Translations under genes and position numbers: made by a program
The notes under the pieces: generated by a model
Database searches by the model: none
What the model saw: the letters and a program-made list of their open reading frames with translations, nothing else
What the model was told of the DNA's origin: nothing
Shown: positions 55,701 through 64,000 of the stretch, in pieces
How positions within the stretch are numbered: the first letter of the stretch is position 1
Layout of the letters: every line of letters starts with the position of its first letter
DNA from: Acidovorax benzenivorans
GTDB lineage: Bacteria; Pseudomonadota; Gammaproteobacteria; Burkholderiales; Burkholderiaceae_C
Reading direction: 5' to 3'
DNA: 64,000 bases
NCBI RefSeq assembly: GCF_028680575.1
Contig: NZ_JAPCKI010000005.1
Coordinates: 248,001 to 312,000 of the forward strand

Positions 55701-58700
55701 TCGGATGGATTGGAAGCCCTGGACGTCGCCGAGCTGGAGAAGCTGCTGGAGGCCGAGTCTGCCGAGGCGGCCGAATCGCGGGCGCCCGCCGCTGAGACGA
55801 TGCCAAGCTCCGAGGCACTGCCACTGGACGTTGGTGCGGATGTGGAGCCCGCGCAAGAGGTGTCGAATCTGCTCGATGCCCTGCCGCAGGAAGAAGGTGG
55901 CAGCGACGATGCCGTCAAGGTCATCGACACGCTGCGCATCGGTATCCCGCTGTACAACGTTTATCTGAACGAGGCCGATGAATGGTCGCGTCGCCTTGTC
56001 ACCTGCTTGCAGGAGTGGGCGCTGGAGCTGCACGAGCCCTTGCCCGACATGGCCGTTGCCCTGTCGCATTCGCTGGCAGGCAGTTCCGCCACCGTCGGTT
56101 TCACGGCTTTGTCCGAAATGGCCCGCATGCTGGAGCACACGCTGCAGCATGTCCAGCTGCAATCGGGGGGAACCCAGGAGCAGGCTGCAGCCTTTATGGC
56201 TGCAGCGGAAGACATCCGCCGCCTGCTGCATCAGTTTGCTGCGGGGTTTCTCAAGGAGCCCAGCCCGGAAGTGCTGGCCCAGTTGCGCCAGATCCTGGAA
56301 ACCGAGGTGGTCAGCACCCAGTCTCCACCCGAGGAAGATGCGCAGGCCTATCTCGATGCCGCAGAGCGGGACGCCTCCGAAGCATCGGTGGCCGGCTTGG
56401 CCCCCGAGCCGGAGCCCGTGGCACAAGCGCCTGTGGTTCCTGTGCCAATGGGGGGCCACGTAGCGCCTGCATTGTCTGCAGTCGTCCATGACCACGATCA
56501 GCGCATTGACGATGCCATCGCGCACGCTATTGCCTCGATCCCGGACGCGGACGACGACATCGATGCGATCGACGTCATCGACCCCGACCTGTTCCCCATC
56601 TTCGAGGAAGAAGCGGCCGAGTTGCTGCCCCAGCTCGGTGGTGCGTTGCGGCAATGGGCCTCACGCCCTGACAACCTCAGCGCCCGCAGCGAAGTGTTGC
56701 GGGCTCTGCACACGCTCAAAGGCAGTTCACGACTGGCTGGGGCGATGCGCCTGGGTGAAATGGCCCACCGGCTGGAATCAGCGATTGAGCAGCTGGACGT
56801 AGACACCGTCACGGCCGACCAGATCGAGCCGCTGCAAGGCAGTTTCGACGGCCTGCAAGCCAACTTCGAGGCACTGCGTGCCATTGGTCAGAGTCCCTCT
56901 GACACCGTGGTTGCCCTGCCGGTCGAAGCCACGCCCGTCTCTCGTGCCCATGTGGCGGATGCGGCCGAAGCCTCCGTCCCCTCAGCGGCCGCGCCTTCTG
57001 CCAAACCACTGGCGATATCGGCTCCGGCCGTGCGTCTGCCTGGGCCGTCCCAACTGGCGCCCCTGCGGGTGGCCGCCAACCAGTCGGTGCGTGTGCGTGC
57101 GCAGCTTCTGGACCGCCTGGTCAACCAGGCGGGCGAGGTGATGATCAGCCGCTCGCGCCTGGATGCGCGCCTGGGGCAGTTCCGCAGCTCGCTCACTGAT
57201 CTGTCGGGCAACCTGGACCGCTTGCGCCAGCAATTGCGCGACATCGAGGTGCAAGCCGAGTCCCAGATGCAGTCGCGCTTGGCGCTGTCCAAAGACTCTG
57301 CGGCAGGCTTCGATCCGCTGGAGTTCGACCGCTTTACACGGGTGCAGGAGCTGACCCGCATGATGGCCGAGTCGGTCAATGACGTGGCCACGGTGCAGCG
57401 CAATCTGCAGCGCGCCATGGAAGGCGCCGAAGACGACCTGATTGCCCAGGGCCGCCAGGCACGCGAGCTGCAGCGCGACCTGCTGCGTACCCGCATGGTG
57501 GAGTTCGAGGGCATCGCCGAGCGTCTGTACGCCGTGGTGCGCCAGGCCTCCAAGGAAACCGGCAAGCAGATCAAGCTGGACATCACTGGCGGCTCCATCG
57601 AAATGGACCGTGGCGTGTTGGATCGCATGACCCCTGCGTTCGAGCATTTGCTGCGCAACTGTGTGGCCCATGGCATCGAGGACCCCGAAGTGCGGGCGGC
57701 GGCGGGCAAGCCCGCCTCTGGCACGATCACGGTGGATCTGCGTCATGAAGGTAACGACGTCTCGGTCGAGTTCCGCGATGACGGTGCGGGCCTGAACCTG
57801 CCGCGTATCCGCGAAAAAGCCTTGTCCCAGGGCATCGTGGAACCCGGTGTGGAACTCAGCGATGCCGAAGCCGCCAACCTGATCTTCATGCCGGGCTTCT
57901 CGACGGCCTCTGAGGTGACTGGGTTGGCCGGGCGTGGCATTGGCATGGACGTGGTGCGTGCTGAGATCAATGCGCTCGGTGGCCGTATTGAGACCTCCAC
58001 CGAGGCCGGCAAGGGTGCGGCGTTCCGCATGGTGCTGCCGCTGACCACAGCGGTGACGCAGGTGGTGATGCTGCGCTCGGGCGACCTGGCGATTGGCGTT
58101 CCGGCCAACGTGGTCGAGATCGTCCGTCGTACCTCGGCCCCTGACCTCGAAGAGGCCTATCGGACCGGCGTGTTTGACGACGGCATGGAGAAAATCCCGT
58201 TCTTCTGGTCGGGAGCTCTGCTGCAGTCCTCCACGCGCAGCACCGAGCCAGCGGGCAAGACCCGCCCGGTGGTGATTTTCCGAAGCGCTGCCCAGCGCAT
58301 TGCCCTGCACGTGGACGAAGTGTTGGGCAACCAGGAAGTGGTGGTGAAAAATCTGGGGCCGCAGCTGTCCCGTCTGCCGGGCCTGGCGGGTATGTCCGTG
58401 CTGGCGTCGGGTGCCGTGGTGCTCATCTACAACCCGGTGGCCTTGGCTACCGTGTATGGCGATCAGGTGCGTGCGGCCAGTGCCGACATGGCTCCCGCGC
58501 CCGATGCACAGGGTGCAGGCAGCGCGGGCAAGGCTGTGGTGTCGCCCCAGCTGGCGGGCACCAGCCAGGTACCGCTGGTGCTGGTGGTGGACGACTCCAT
58601 TACCGTGCGCCGCGTGACGCAACGTCTGCTGCAGCGCGAAGGCTACCGTGTGGCGCTGGCGGCCGATGGCCTGCAGGCGTTGGAGCGGCTGCAGGAAGAG

Positions 58701-58952
58701 CGCCCGACGGTGGTGCTGTCCGACATCGAAATGCCCCGCATGGACGGTTTCGATCTGGCGCGCAACATCCGTGCAGACGGCGCTTTGCGCGATCTGCCCA
58801 TCATCATGATCACCTCGCGCATTGCTGAAAAGCACCGCGAGCATGCGATGGAGCTGGGTGTGAATCACTACCTGGGCAAACCGTACTCTGACGAAGAGCT
58901 GCTGAGCCTGATTCAGCACTACGCCCGCATCGCTGCGGCCGCAGAGGCCTGA
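52752..58952 (+). CDS. chpA: Hybrid chemotaxis histidine kinase ChpA (PilL), very large
   Basis: Kinase of the pilus chemotaxis system, 2066 aa. Three good Hpt sites are seen: H738 (AFHTLKGSSRMVG), H1106 (SHSLAGSSATVGF) and H1320 (ALHTLKGSSRLAG). Earlier helical bundles near residues 70-110 and 505-535 (LAQMRGVLSVLG) look like Hpt domains without His. After long Ala/Glu/Pro acidic linkers come the dimerisation and ATPase part (ELLRTRMVEFEG-like block; HLLRNCVAHGIEDPE, ~1630), CheW-like domain (~1760-1900) and C-terminal receiver (VLVVDDSITVRRVTQRLL, acceptor D1991). Fewer Hpt sites than Pseudomonas ChpA (8 Xpt), as is usual outside that genus. Confidence 0.94.
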   Translation: MSSIDVNNAPAADGTQGDQDLGPLAWVLDELRKSLDGAVKAMRRFVRDAEAARESDLAALDAGPLRIARQQLHQACGALEMVGMGPPALVLRSMESAVQKFVQRPETCSDDAAAVIERASFALIEYLETVLAGKAVSPVALFPQYRDAQALAGADRVHPADLWPVERRFREPEGAVSRPPLPYGPEARARLDAAVLRIVKSGDLKAALSLRDTCQGFVAEQTDRQARAFWKICAGFFEAFGSGLLPPDVYVKRVASRVLMQYATLAKGDPTIADRLVQDLLFFCSQARVADLAEDAAPSLRAVRQAFALDRFKPVDYETARFGRFDPAVLTQARKRIASATETWSALAGGDRNKLKPAADQFSLVCDSLRKLHPGSENLAQALTRALDSTTRSGEPPSPALAMEVATSVLYLQAAFEELDAADEQMEARASRLAERLDAVTAGAEPEPLEQWMEELYRRVSDNQTMGSVVDELRVTLGEAEKAMDQFFRNPTDTGVLATVPGHLAQMRGVLSVLGLDQASLAVVRMRDTVERLLINEVPEEERQSVFEKLGNSLGALGFLIDMLSYQRTMARKLFVYDEDLGELRILMGKTRARASDAVEEAPAKLEERSATLVPDVIPRFPVQEPVSEPTDFAPFPDFEPAPAADSGVAAQSMGLAPDISFDVPAPAVAMATPASAEASLPVSAVVPAVVPDVEDELLEVFLEEAREVVVNGLAAIDQLRGEPGDLGEQTTLRRAFHTLKGSSRMVGLNDFGEAAWSMEQVLNVWLAEQKPMQPSLLQLSTDALHAFGRWADDIAAGRATGWDPESFRRSADAMRLDGTLVPLVMPVDGGVAPEPTVPQATPELVAALSAEALDDELTVPDFQATEISEHVHEPLADAASAAPEAAEEIDFSVFTAALNESAPEPAPVVDPSSVDFVLDLELPDLEPVAAETPAQEVTHPDLVDAPLEAPADALGDALLLPEELVLDAAEPLNVVSVDADTPSDGLEALDVAELEKLLEAESAEAAESRAPAAETMPSSEALPLDVGADVEPAQEVSNLLDALPQEEGGSDDAVKVIDTLRIGIPLYNVYLNEADEWSRRLVTCLQEWALELHEPLPDMAVALSHSLAGSSATVGFTALSEMARMLEHTLQHVQLQSGGTQEQAAAFMAAAEDIRRLLHQFAAGFLKEPSPEVLAQLRQILETEVVSTQSPPEEDAQAYLDAAERDASEASVAGLAPEPEPVAQAPVVPVPMGGHVAPALSAVVHDHDQRIDDAIAHAIASIPDADDDIDAIDVIDPDLFPIFEEEAAELLPQLGGALRQWASRPDNLSARSEVLRALHTLKGSSRLAGAMRLGEMAHRLESAIEQLDVDTVTADQIEPLQGSFDGLQANFEALRAIGQSPSDTVVALPVEATPVSRAHVADAAEASVPSAAAPSAKPLAISAPAVRLPGPSQLAPLRVAANQSVRVRAQLLDRLVNQAGEVMISRSRLDARLGQFRSSLTDLSGNLDRLRQQLRDIEVQAESQMQSRLALSKDSAAGFDPLEFDRFTRVQELTRMMAESVNDVATVQRNLQRAMEGAEDDLIAQGRQARELQRDLLRTRMVEFEGIAERLYAVVRQASKETGKQIKLDITGGSIEMDRGVLDRMTPAFEHLLRNCVAHGIEDPEVRAAAGKPASGTITVDLRHEGNDVSVEFRDDGAGLNLPRIREKALSQGIVEPGVELSDAEAANLIFMPGFSTASEVTGLAGRGIGMDVVRAEINALGGRIETSTEAGKGAAFRMVLPLTTAVTQVVMLRSGDLAIGVPANVVEIVRRTSAPDLEEAYRTGVFDDGMEKIPFFWSGALLQSSTRSTEPAGKTRPVVIFRSAAQRIALHVDEVLGNQEVVVKNLGPQLSRLPGLAGMSVLASGAVVLIYNPVALATVYGDQVRAASADMAPAPDAQGAGSAGKAVVSPQLAGTSQVPLVLVVDDSITVRRVTQRLLQREGYRVALAADGLQALERLQEERPTVVLSDIEMPRMDGFDLARNIRADGALRDLPIIMITSRIAEKHREHAMELGVNHYLGKPYSDEELLSLIQHYARIAAAAEA

Positions 58953-59019
58953 CGCGATGCAGGACCGCTCCCGACCCTGCGGGTTAGCCTGGGTCGGGGG
59001 GGCTCCGTTGCCGCTTTCT

Positions 59020-59037
59020 CCCGCGCTTGTGCGCGGG
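59020..59037. other. Perfect hairpin after chpA
   Basis: CCCGCGC and GCGCGGG enclose TTGT. No T run follows, so it is not a standard terminator; it could slow ribosomes or RNA polymerase before the pilU-like gene or protect the chpA mRNA end. Confidence 0.5.
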
Positions 59038-59059
59038 CACAGTGGGTAAGGTCACCCTG

Positions 59060-60232
59060 ATGGACCCGCTGTCGCCACCCCCTTCCCCGGACCCCCGGCT
59101 GCTGGCCTGTCTGGCACTGGTGGCGCGTGAGCGGGCGTCTGACCTGTTCTTACTGGCGGGTGCAGCGCCCACCATCAAGCGCCAGGGTGCCTTTGTGCCT
59201 ATCGCCCAGCAAGTGCTGGCTGCTGACGATGTGCGACAGATGGCCTATTCCATCTTGCGCGAGGCACAGCGCAAGGAGTTCGAGGCCACGATGGAGTGCG
59301 ACCTCTCGTTGCAGACCGCCGAGGGCGAGCGCTTTCGCGTGAACGTGCACATGCAGCGGGGACAGGTTGGCATGGTGGTCCGCCATGTGATCGCCCGGAT
59401 CCCGACGCTGGAAGAACTGGGGCTGCCGCCCGTGCTCCAGCGGCTGGCGTTCCTCAAAGGGGGGCTGGTGTTGACTGTGGGGTCAGCAGGCTCGGGCAAA
59501 ACCACCACCCTGGCGGCGTTGCTGGACCATCGCAACACGCACACTGGCGGACACATCCTCACGGTGGAAGACCCCATCGAATACCTGCACAGCCACAAAA
59601 AGTCCCTAGTCACCCAACGCGAGGTGGGGCTCGACACCCTGTCGTATGACGAGGCGCTGCGCCGTGCGATGCGCGAGGCGCCCAACGTGATCATGATCGG
59701 CGAGATCCGCGACCGAGCCACCATGCAGCACGCGCTGCACTATGCGGAATCTGGCCACCTCTGCGTGTCCACCTTGCATGCCAACAACGCCAATCAGGCG
59801 GTGCAGCGCATCCTGAACTTCTTCCCTGAGGACGCCCACCGCCAACTGCTCATGGACTTGTCCCTCAACCTGCGAGCGGTGGTAGCGCAGCGCCTGGTGT
59901 CGGGCCTCGCGGGCCGCCTGGTGCCCGCTACCGAGATCATGCTGCTCACGCCCTATGTGGCCGAGCTGATCCAGAAGGGCCAGATCGACGAACTCAAGAC
60001 CGCCATCACCCGCAGTGGCGAGCAAGGCATGTGGAGTTTTGACCAGTCACTGCTGGGCATGGTGGAAGCGGGCACCATATCGCCCGAAGAAGCCATCGCC
60101 AATGCCGACAACCGCACCGACGTACGCTTGCGCCTGCGGCTGGCAGCCGGTGCATCGCTGGGCGGCGAGGGCATGCAGATGACGCCGGAAGAGCCACCGC
60201 AGGGAGATTCGCCACCCACGGCGCATCACTGA
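59060..60232 (+). CDS. pilU: PilT/PilU-family type IV pilus retraction ATPase (PilU-like)
   Basis: Hexameric AAA-type motor of about 390 aa. Seen: DLFLLAGAAPTIKRQGAFVP (N domain), Walker A VGSAGSGKTTTLAALLDHRN, Asp box HILTVEDPIEYLHSHKKSLV, Walker B NVIMIGEIRDRATMQHALHY, His box GHLCVSTLHANNANQAVQRI. The C terminus is long and acidic/Pro-rich, as in PilU rather than PilT. The ATG at 59060 is chosen; a TTG at 59027 would add 11 residues. It follows chpA by 107 bp and faces phr. Usually PilU aids PilT, whose gene is not here. Confidence 0.88.
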   Translation: MDPLSPPPSPDPRLLACLALVARERASDLFLLAGAAPTIKRQGAFVPIAQQVLAADDVRQMAYSILREAQRKEFEATMECDLSLQTAEGERFRVNVHMQRGQVGMVVRHVIARIPTLEELGLPPVLQRLAFLKGGLVLTVGSAGSGKTTTLAALLDHRNTHTGGHILTVEDPIEYLHSHKKSLVTQREVGLDTLSYDEALRRAMREAPNVIMIGEIRDRATMQHALHYAESGHLCVSTLHANNANQAVQRILNFFPEDAHRQLLMDLSLNLRAVVAQRLVSGLAGRLVPATEIMLLTPYVAELIQKGQIDELKTAITRSGEQGMWSFDQSLLGMVEAGTISPEEAIANADNRTDVRLRLRLAAGASLGGEGMQMTPEEPPQGDSPPTAHH

Positions 60233-60278
60233 CGGGGCCAGTCAATCCGCTTTTTCCGCAGGGTTGGAGGCGGTGCGA

Positions 60279-61763
60279 TCAATCCGTAAATGTCTTCACC
60301 ACGGCATACCGCTCCAGCGTGCGTTGCCGCGCGGCGTCGTGCTCCACCACCGGCAAGGGGTACGAATCTCCAAGGCGTACACCGGCTTCCTGCAGCTCCA
60401 GGGGGCGTGCCAGCCAGGGGGCGTGTAATGCCTTGGTCGGGAGCGCTGCGAGCTGGGGCAGGTAGCGGCGTATGAACTTGCCCTCCGGGTCGAACTTCTC
60501 GCTTTGGCTCACGGGGTTGAAGATGCGGAAATAGGGCTGGGCATCACACCCGCTGGAGCTGGCCCACTGCCAGCCACCATTGTTGGCGGCCAGATCGAAG
60601 TCATTGAGGTGGGTGGCAAAGTAGGCCTCGCCCCGGCGCCAGTCGATGCCCAGGTCCTTGACCAGAAAGCTCGCCACCACCATGCGCAGGCGGTTGTGCA
60701 TGTAACCGGTCTGGTTGATCTGCGCCATGGCTGCATCCACCAGCGGGTAGCCGGTGCGGCCCTCGCACCAGGCAGCAAACAGCGCATCTGCATCGGGGCC
60801 TGATTCCCATTGAATAGCGTCGTAGGCGGGCTTGAAGCTCCGGCCCACCACATGCGGATGGTGGTGCAGGATCTGAAAGTAAAAGTCGCGCCAGATCAGC
60901 TCACTCAGCCAGGTGGTCGCGCCCGGGTTGCCTTCCAGCATCAGGCGGTGCGCCGTACGCGCCAGCAAGCGTGGCGAGATGGTGCCAAAACGCAGATGCA
61001 CGCTGAGGTAGCTGGGTCCTTTCACCGCCGGAAAATTGCGCGTGTCCTCATACCGCGCAATGCGGCCCAGAAACTCGTCAAACAGTTGTTGCGCTCCCCG
61101 CGCACCGGTGGGCAGGCGCAACTGGGGCAGCGTTGTGGGCTCAAATCCGAGGTCCCGCAAGGTGGGTACGGGCTGGCAATAGGCCTGTGGGCGTGCTGCT
61201 AGATGGTGGGCGTGGCGCTCCACCGGATAGCTCTTGAGCTGGAACGCATCGATCTTCTTTAGCCAGGCATTCTTGTAAGGAGTGAACACGCTGTACGGGT
61301 TGCCGGTCTGCGTCAGCACCTCGCTGCGCTCCAGCAGGGCGTGGTCCTTGAACGTGTGAAAGGCTTTGCCTGCAGCGGCCAGTCGGGTTCGCACCCGTCG
61401 GTCTCGCTCCAGGGCCTGGGGTTCGTCGTCGTGGTTGGTAAATACGGCCTGCACCTCCAAGGCACTGGCCAGCGCCGGAATGGCATCACTGGTCACCGCG
61501 TGCCACACGATGAGGCCTCCCCGCTCCTGTTGCGAAAGTGCGCGCAGCGTACCGTCCAGCTCCACCAACGACTCCCGGATGAACTCCACCCGCCGGTCGG
61601 CGCGGGGCAGGGCATCGAGGATGTCCTTGTCGAAGACAAAGGCGCAGAACACTTGCTCGCAGCGCGTCAGTGCGTGGTACAGGGCTGTATGGTCTTGGGC
61701 GCGCAAGTCGCGGCGGAACCAGGCTAGGCCACGGGGGTAGGAGGGCTCGGGGGCGGGGGGCAT
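60279..61763 (-). CDS. phr: Deoxyribodipyrimidine photolyase
   Basis: Light-driven repair enzyme for cyclobutane pyrimidine dimers, 494 aa. The N-terminal Rossmann domain starts GLAWFRRDLRAQDHTALYHA. The C-terminal FAD domain has SYLSVHLRFGTISPRLLART, ELIWRDFYFQILHHHPHVVG, GYPLVDAAMAQINQTGYMHN, RLRMVVASFLVKDLGIDWRR and the DNA-binding NNGGWQWASSSGCDAQPYFR. The start is the ATG at 61763. yqgE starts only 22 bases away in the opposite direction. Confidence 0.95.
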   Translation of the reverse strand: MPPAPEPSYPRGLAWFRRDLRAQDHTALYHALTRCEQVFCAFVFDKDILDALPRADRRVEFIRESLVELDGTLRALSQQERGGLIVWHAVTSDAIPALASALEVQAVFTNHDDEPQALERDRRVRTRLAAAGKAFHTFKDHALLERSEVLTQTGNPYSVFTPYKNAWLKKIDAFQLKSYPVERHAHHLAARPQAYCQPVPTLRDLGFEPTTLPQLRLPTGARGAQQLFDEFLGRIARYEDTRNFPAVKGPSYLSVHLRFGTISPRLLARTAHRLMLEGNPGATTWLSELIWRDFYFQILHHHPHVVGRSFKPAYDAIQWESGPDADALFAAWCEGRTGYPLVDAAMAQINQTGYMHNRLRMVVASFLVKDLGIDWRRGEAYFATHLNDFDLAANNGGWQWASSSGCDAQPYFRIFNPVSQSEKFDPEGKFIRRYLPQLAALPTKALHAPWLARPLELQEAGVRLGDSYPLPVVEHDAARQRTLERYAVVKTFTD

Positions 61764-61784
61764 CTTCACCGTTAAAATTGCGGG

Positions 61785-62384
61785 ATGTCTTTTGATTCTG
61801 CGCCCATCAACCTGACGCATCACTTCCTGATCGCGATGCCCGGCCTGGAAGATGAGTCTTTTGCGCGCAGCGTCGTTTACCTGTGCGAGCACAGCGAGCG
61901 CGGTGCACTCGGCCTCATCATCAACAAGCCCTCGGACATCACCCTCAAAGGCCTGTTTGACAAGGTGGACCTGTCCCTGCGTCGGGAGGACCTCACCAAA
62001 GAGCCCGTCTTTCAGGGTGGCCCCGTGCAGACCGAGCGCGGGTTTGTGCTGCACGAGCCCATGCTCATGGACCGGGCCGAAACCGACGAGTCGGCCTACG
62101 CCTCCACCATGACTATCCCCGGCGGACTGGAGATGACCACCTCCAAGGACGTGCTCGAAGCCCTGTCTACAGGCGCAGGCCCCCGTCGCGTGCTCATCAC
62201 GCTGGGGTATTCGTCCTGGGGCGAGGGCCAGCTTGAATCGGAGCTGGCCGAGAACGCCTGGCTCACCGTGGCGGCCGATCTGTCGGTGATCTTCGACACC
62301 CCTGTGCCCGAGCGCTACGACCGTGCCCTGGCGCTGCTGGGCCTGAAGGCCTGGATGCTGTCGCCCGAGGCGGGGCACGCATGA
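61785..62384 (+). CDS. YqgE/AlgH family protein
   Basis: A 199-aa protein of UPF0301: INLTHHFLIAMPGLEDESFA, SVVYLCEHSERGALGLIINK, FQGGPVQTERGFVLHEPMLM and LGYSSWGEGQLESELAENAW are all family blocks. Function is unclear (named AlgH for an effect on alginate in Pseudomonas). Its stop overlaps the ruvX ATG (ATGA). First gene of the yqgE-ruvX-pyrR-pyrB unit; its promoter must lie within or across phr's 5' end. Confidence 0.93.
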   Translation: MSFDSAPINLTHHFLIAMPGLEDESFARSVVYLCEHSERGALGLIINKPSDITLKGLFDKVDLSLRREDLTKEPVFQGGPVQTERGFVLHEPMLMDRAETDESAYASTMTIPGGLEMTTSKDVLEALSTGAGPRRVLITLGYSSWGEGQLESELAENAWLTVAADLSVIFDTPVPERYDRALALLGLKAWMLSPEAGHA

Positions 62385-62812
62385 CTGGCGTGCCCGCTCA
62401 GCCCATCCAGCCGCCAGCCGTTCCTGCGCATTTCCAGACCTTTCTTGCTTTTGACTTTGGCCTCAAGCGCACGGGCGTGGCCACGGGCAACCGCATGCTG
62501 CGCAGTGCCACGCCACAGCGCACCATCCAGGCCGAGGGCGACGCCCGCTTTGTCCATGTGGCCGAGCGCATCAAGGAGTGGCAGCCCGACGCGCTGGTGA
62601 TCGGCGTGCCCTATCACCCCGACGGTGCGAGCCACGAGAACACCCAGCGCGCGCTCAAGTTCGGCCGCCAGCTGCGCGGCCGATTCGGTTTGCAGGTGTT
62701 CGAGGTGGACGAGCGCTACAGCACCACCGAAGCCATTGCCAGCGGTGCCAAGGACGCCGACGCTGCGTCGGCCTGCATCATCCTGGAACAGTTTTTGAGG
62801 AATCTCCCATGA
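62381..62812 (+). CDS. ruvX: Holliday junction resolvase-like RuvX/YqgF
   Basis: RNase H-fold nuclease of 143 aa, implicated in 16S rRNA 5' processing. Motifs: FLAFDFGLKRTGVATGNRML (first Asp), DALVIGVPYHPDGA, and VFEVDERYSTTEA with the last acidic group DADAASACIILEQFL. Overlaps both neighbours by 4 bp. Confidence 0.94.
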   Translation: MTGVPAQPIQPPAVPAHFQTFLAFDFGLKRTGVATGNRMLRSATPQRTIQAEGDARFVHVAERIKEWQPDALVIGVPYHPDGASHENTQRALKFGRQLRGRFGLQVFEVDERYSTTEAIASGAKDADAASACIILEQFLRNLP

Positions 62813-63330
62813 CCACCCCATCCCCCGGAACGTCCGGCAGTCTGGTGCTTGACGCCGAGGCGCTGTACCGCGAGCTGCTGCGCGGTGTGCGCAGCATGTT
62901 GACCCCCACCACGCGCCTGGCGGGCATTGCCTCGGGCGGTGCCTGGCTGGCCGAGCGCCTGCAAAAAGACCTGGGCCTGGAAGGGCCTGCGGGCGTGCTC
63001 TCGTCGGTGATGCACCGCGATGACTTTGCCCAGCGTGGCCTGTCGGCTGGTGCGCAGACCACGCTGCCGTTCGACGTGAACGGTGCCGATGTGCTGGTGC
63101 TCGACGATGTGCTCTACACCGGCCGCACCATCCGCGCCGTGCTCAACGAGCTGTTCGACTACGGCCGCCCAGACAATGTGCGCCTGGCCGTTCTGGTGGA
63201 CCGTGGCGGGCGCGAGCTGCCGGTGCAGGCCGACTTTGCCGCTGCACGCGTGGCGCTGCCTGCCACTCAGTCGCTGGCCCTGGCGCGCGACGACAGCGGC
63301 ACCTTCCAATTCCAAGTCAAAGAGGCCTGA
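62809..63330 (+). CDS. pyrR: PyrR bifunctional regulator/uracil phosphoribosyltransferase
   Basis: PRTase-fold protein of 173 aa with the PRPP loop [20 protein letters not shown] and [14 protein letters not shown], the latter normally GI.RGG.L. In Bacillus PyrR binds pyr mRNA; in betaproteobacteria its regulatory mode is unclear, and no attenuator is visible in the 2-bp gap to pyrB. ATG at 62809 overlaps ruvX as ATGA. Confidence 0.92.
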   Translation: MTTPSPGTSGSLVLDAEALYRELLRGVRSMLTPTTRLAGIASGGAWLAERLQKDLGLEGPAGVLSSVMHRDDFAQRGLSAGAQTTLPFDVNGADVLVLDDVLYTGRTIRAVLNELFDYGRPDNVRLAVLVDRGGRELPVQADFAAARVALPATQSLALARDDSGTFQFQVKEA

Positions 63331-63332
63331 CC

Positions 63333-64000
63333 GTGCTGCACAAGCGCAACCCCCAACTCAACGGCAACGGCGAACTCATCCACCTGCTGTCCATCGAAGG
63401 CCTGCCGCGTGACATCGTCACGCACATCCTCGACACGGCCGCCAACTTCGTCAGCGTGAGCGACCGCGAGGTCAAGAAGGTGCCCCTCTTGCGCGGCAAG
63501 AGCGTGTTCAACCTGTTCTTCGAGAACAGCACCCGCACGCGCACCACGTTCGAGATCGCGGCCAAGCGCCTGTCGGCCGACGTGATCAACCTGGACATCG
63601 CGCGCAGCTCGGCCAGCAAGGGCGAGTCGCTGCTGGACACCATCGCCAATCTGAGCGCGATGGCGGCCGATCTGTTCGTGGTGCGGCACAGCGAGTCGGG
63701 CGCGCCGTACCTCATCGCCCAGCATGTGGCACCCCATGTGCACGTGATCAACGCGGGCGATGGTCGGCATGCGCACCCCACGCAAGGGCTGCTGGACATG
63801 TTCACCATCCGCCACTACAAGAAGGACTTCAGCAACCTCACCGTGGCCATCGTGGGCGATGTGCTGCACTCGCGCGTGGCGCGCTCTGATATCCACGGCC
63901 TGACCACGCTGGGCTGCGCCGAAGTGCGCGTGGTGGGGCCGCGCACGCTGGTGCCATCCGACATGGCGCAGATGGGCGTGCGCGTGTGCCACACGCTCGA
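63333..64000 (+). CDS. pyrB: Aspartate carbamoyltransferase catalytic subunit (3' end cut by window)
   Basis: The first ~222 residues are present. A GTG at 63333 begins [20 protein letters not shown]. The carbamoyl-phosphate motif is seen in [20 protein letters not shown], and [20 protein letters not shown], with the next part [20 protein letters not shown], is the central signature of PyrB. It starts 2 bp after pyrR, so it is coupled. It converts carbamoyl phosphate and aspartate to carbamoylaspartate in pyrimidine synthesis. Confidence 0.96.
   Translation, partial: MLHKRNPQLNGNGELIHLLSIEGLPRDIVTHILDTAANFVSVSDREVKKVPLLRGKSVFNLFFENSTRTRTTFEIAAKRLSADVINLDIARSSASKGESLLDTIANLSAMAADLFVVRHSESGAPYLIAQHVAPHVHVINAGDGRHAHPTQGLLDMFTIRHYKKDFSNLTVAIVGDVLHSRVARSDIHGLTTLGCAEVRVVGPRTLVPSDMAQMGVRVCHTL

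Overview
The window is high-GC chromosomal DNA from a betaproteobacterium, most likely Comamonadaceae (Acidovorax or a close relative). This is inferred from gene content and order: glrK-qseG-glrR, pilSR beside ampD, dusB-fis-purH, the pilGHIJ-chpA locus after a rubredoxin gene, yqgE-ruvX-pyrR-pyrB, and intergenic palindromes of the type common in this family. No rRNA operon, CRISPR array or insertion sequence was seen. There is one tRNA gene (tRNA-Met).

Layout. 1-6.6 kb (minus strand): the 5' two-fifths of nrdA behind a sigma70-like promoter overlapped by two NrdR boxes, then ampD, pilR, pilS, a small zinc-ribbon-like membrane protein and a CcsA/YpjD-like protein. 6.7-8.1 kb: ffh. 8.2-17.5 kb (minus): opgG-opgH (periplasmic glucans), glrK-lipoprotein-glrR, miaB and a small exported protein. 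17.7-22.4 kb (minus): tRNA-Met, an enoyl-CoA hydratase, an M61 peptidase, dsbC and a UbiH-family hydroxylase. 22.5-24.6 kb (plus): a MOSC protein and ychF.

24.56-33.5 kb is a visibly AT-richer integrated element of about 8.9 kb in the 3' end of ychF. It is bounded by a 20-bp direct repeat with one mismatch. A tyrosine integrase gene lies next to ychF, and the likely native ychF terminator is stranded beyond the far end. Inside are an XRE regulator overlapping a lipoprotein gene, an AlpA/excisionase-like protein, an HUH-replicase-like protein, an unfamiliar HExxH metallopeptidase, a PD-(D/E)xK nuclease and a two-gene operon of unknown proteins, one with a membrane anchor. There are no phage structural genes. 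Integrase, AlpA-like, Rep-like and cargo genes together suggest a satellite-like or defence-carrying integrative element, and this is the most likely place for an undescribed system.

33.6-48.8 kb: rarD, a diguanylate cyclase with an inhibitory site, an APH-kinase fusion, a YqaA-like protein, a degenerate VanX-like lipoprotein, dusB-fis, purH, divergent pobA/pobR, a Tat-exported PhoD phosphatase, hemL and a ThiD-like kinase. 48.8-60.2 kb (plus): rubredoxin, pilG, pilH, pilI, pilJ and a very large chpA (2066 aa), then a pilU-like ATPase. With pilSR at the left end, the window holds much of the regulatory machinery for type IV pili. 60.3-64 kb: phr facing away from the overlapping cluster yqgE-ruvX-pyrR-pyrB (pyrB runs off the edge).
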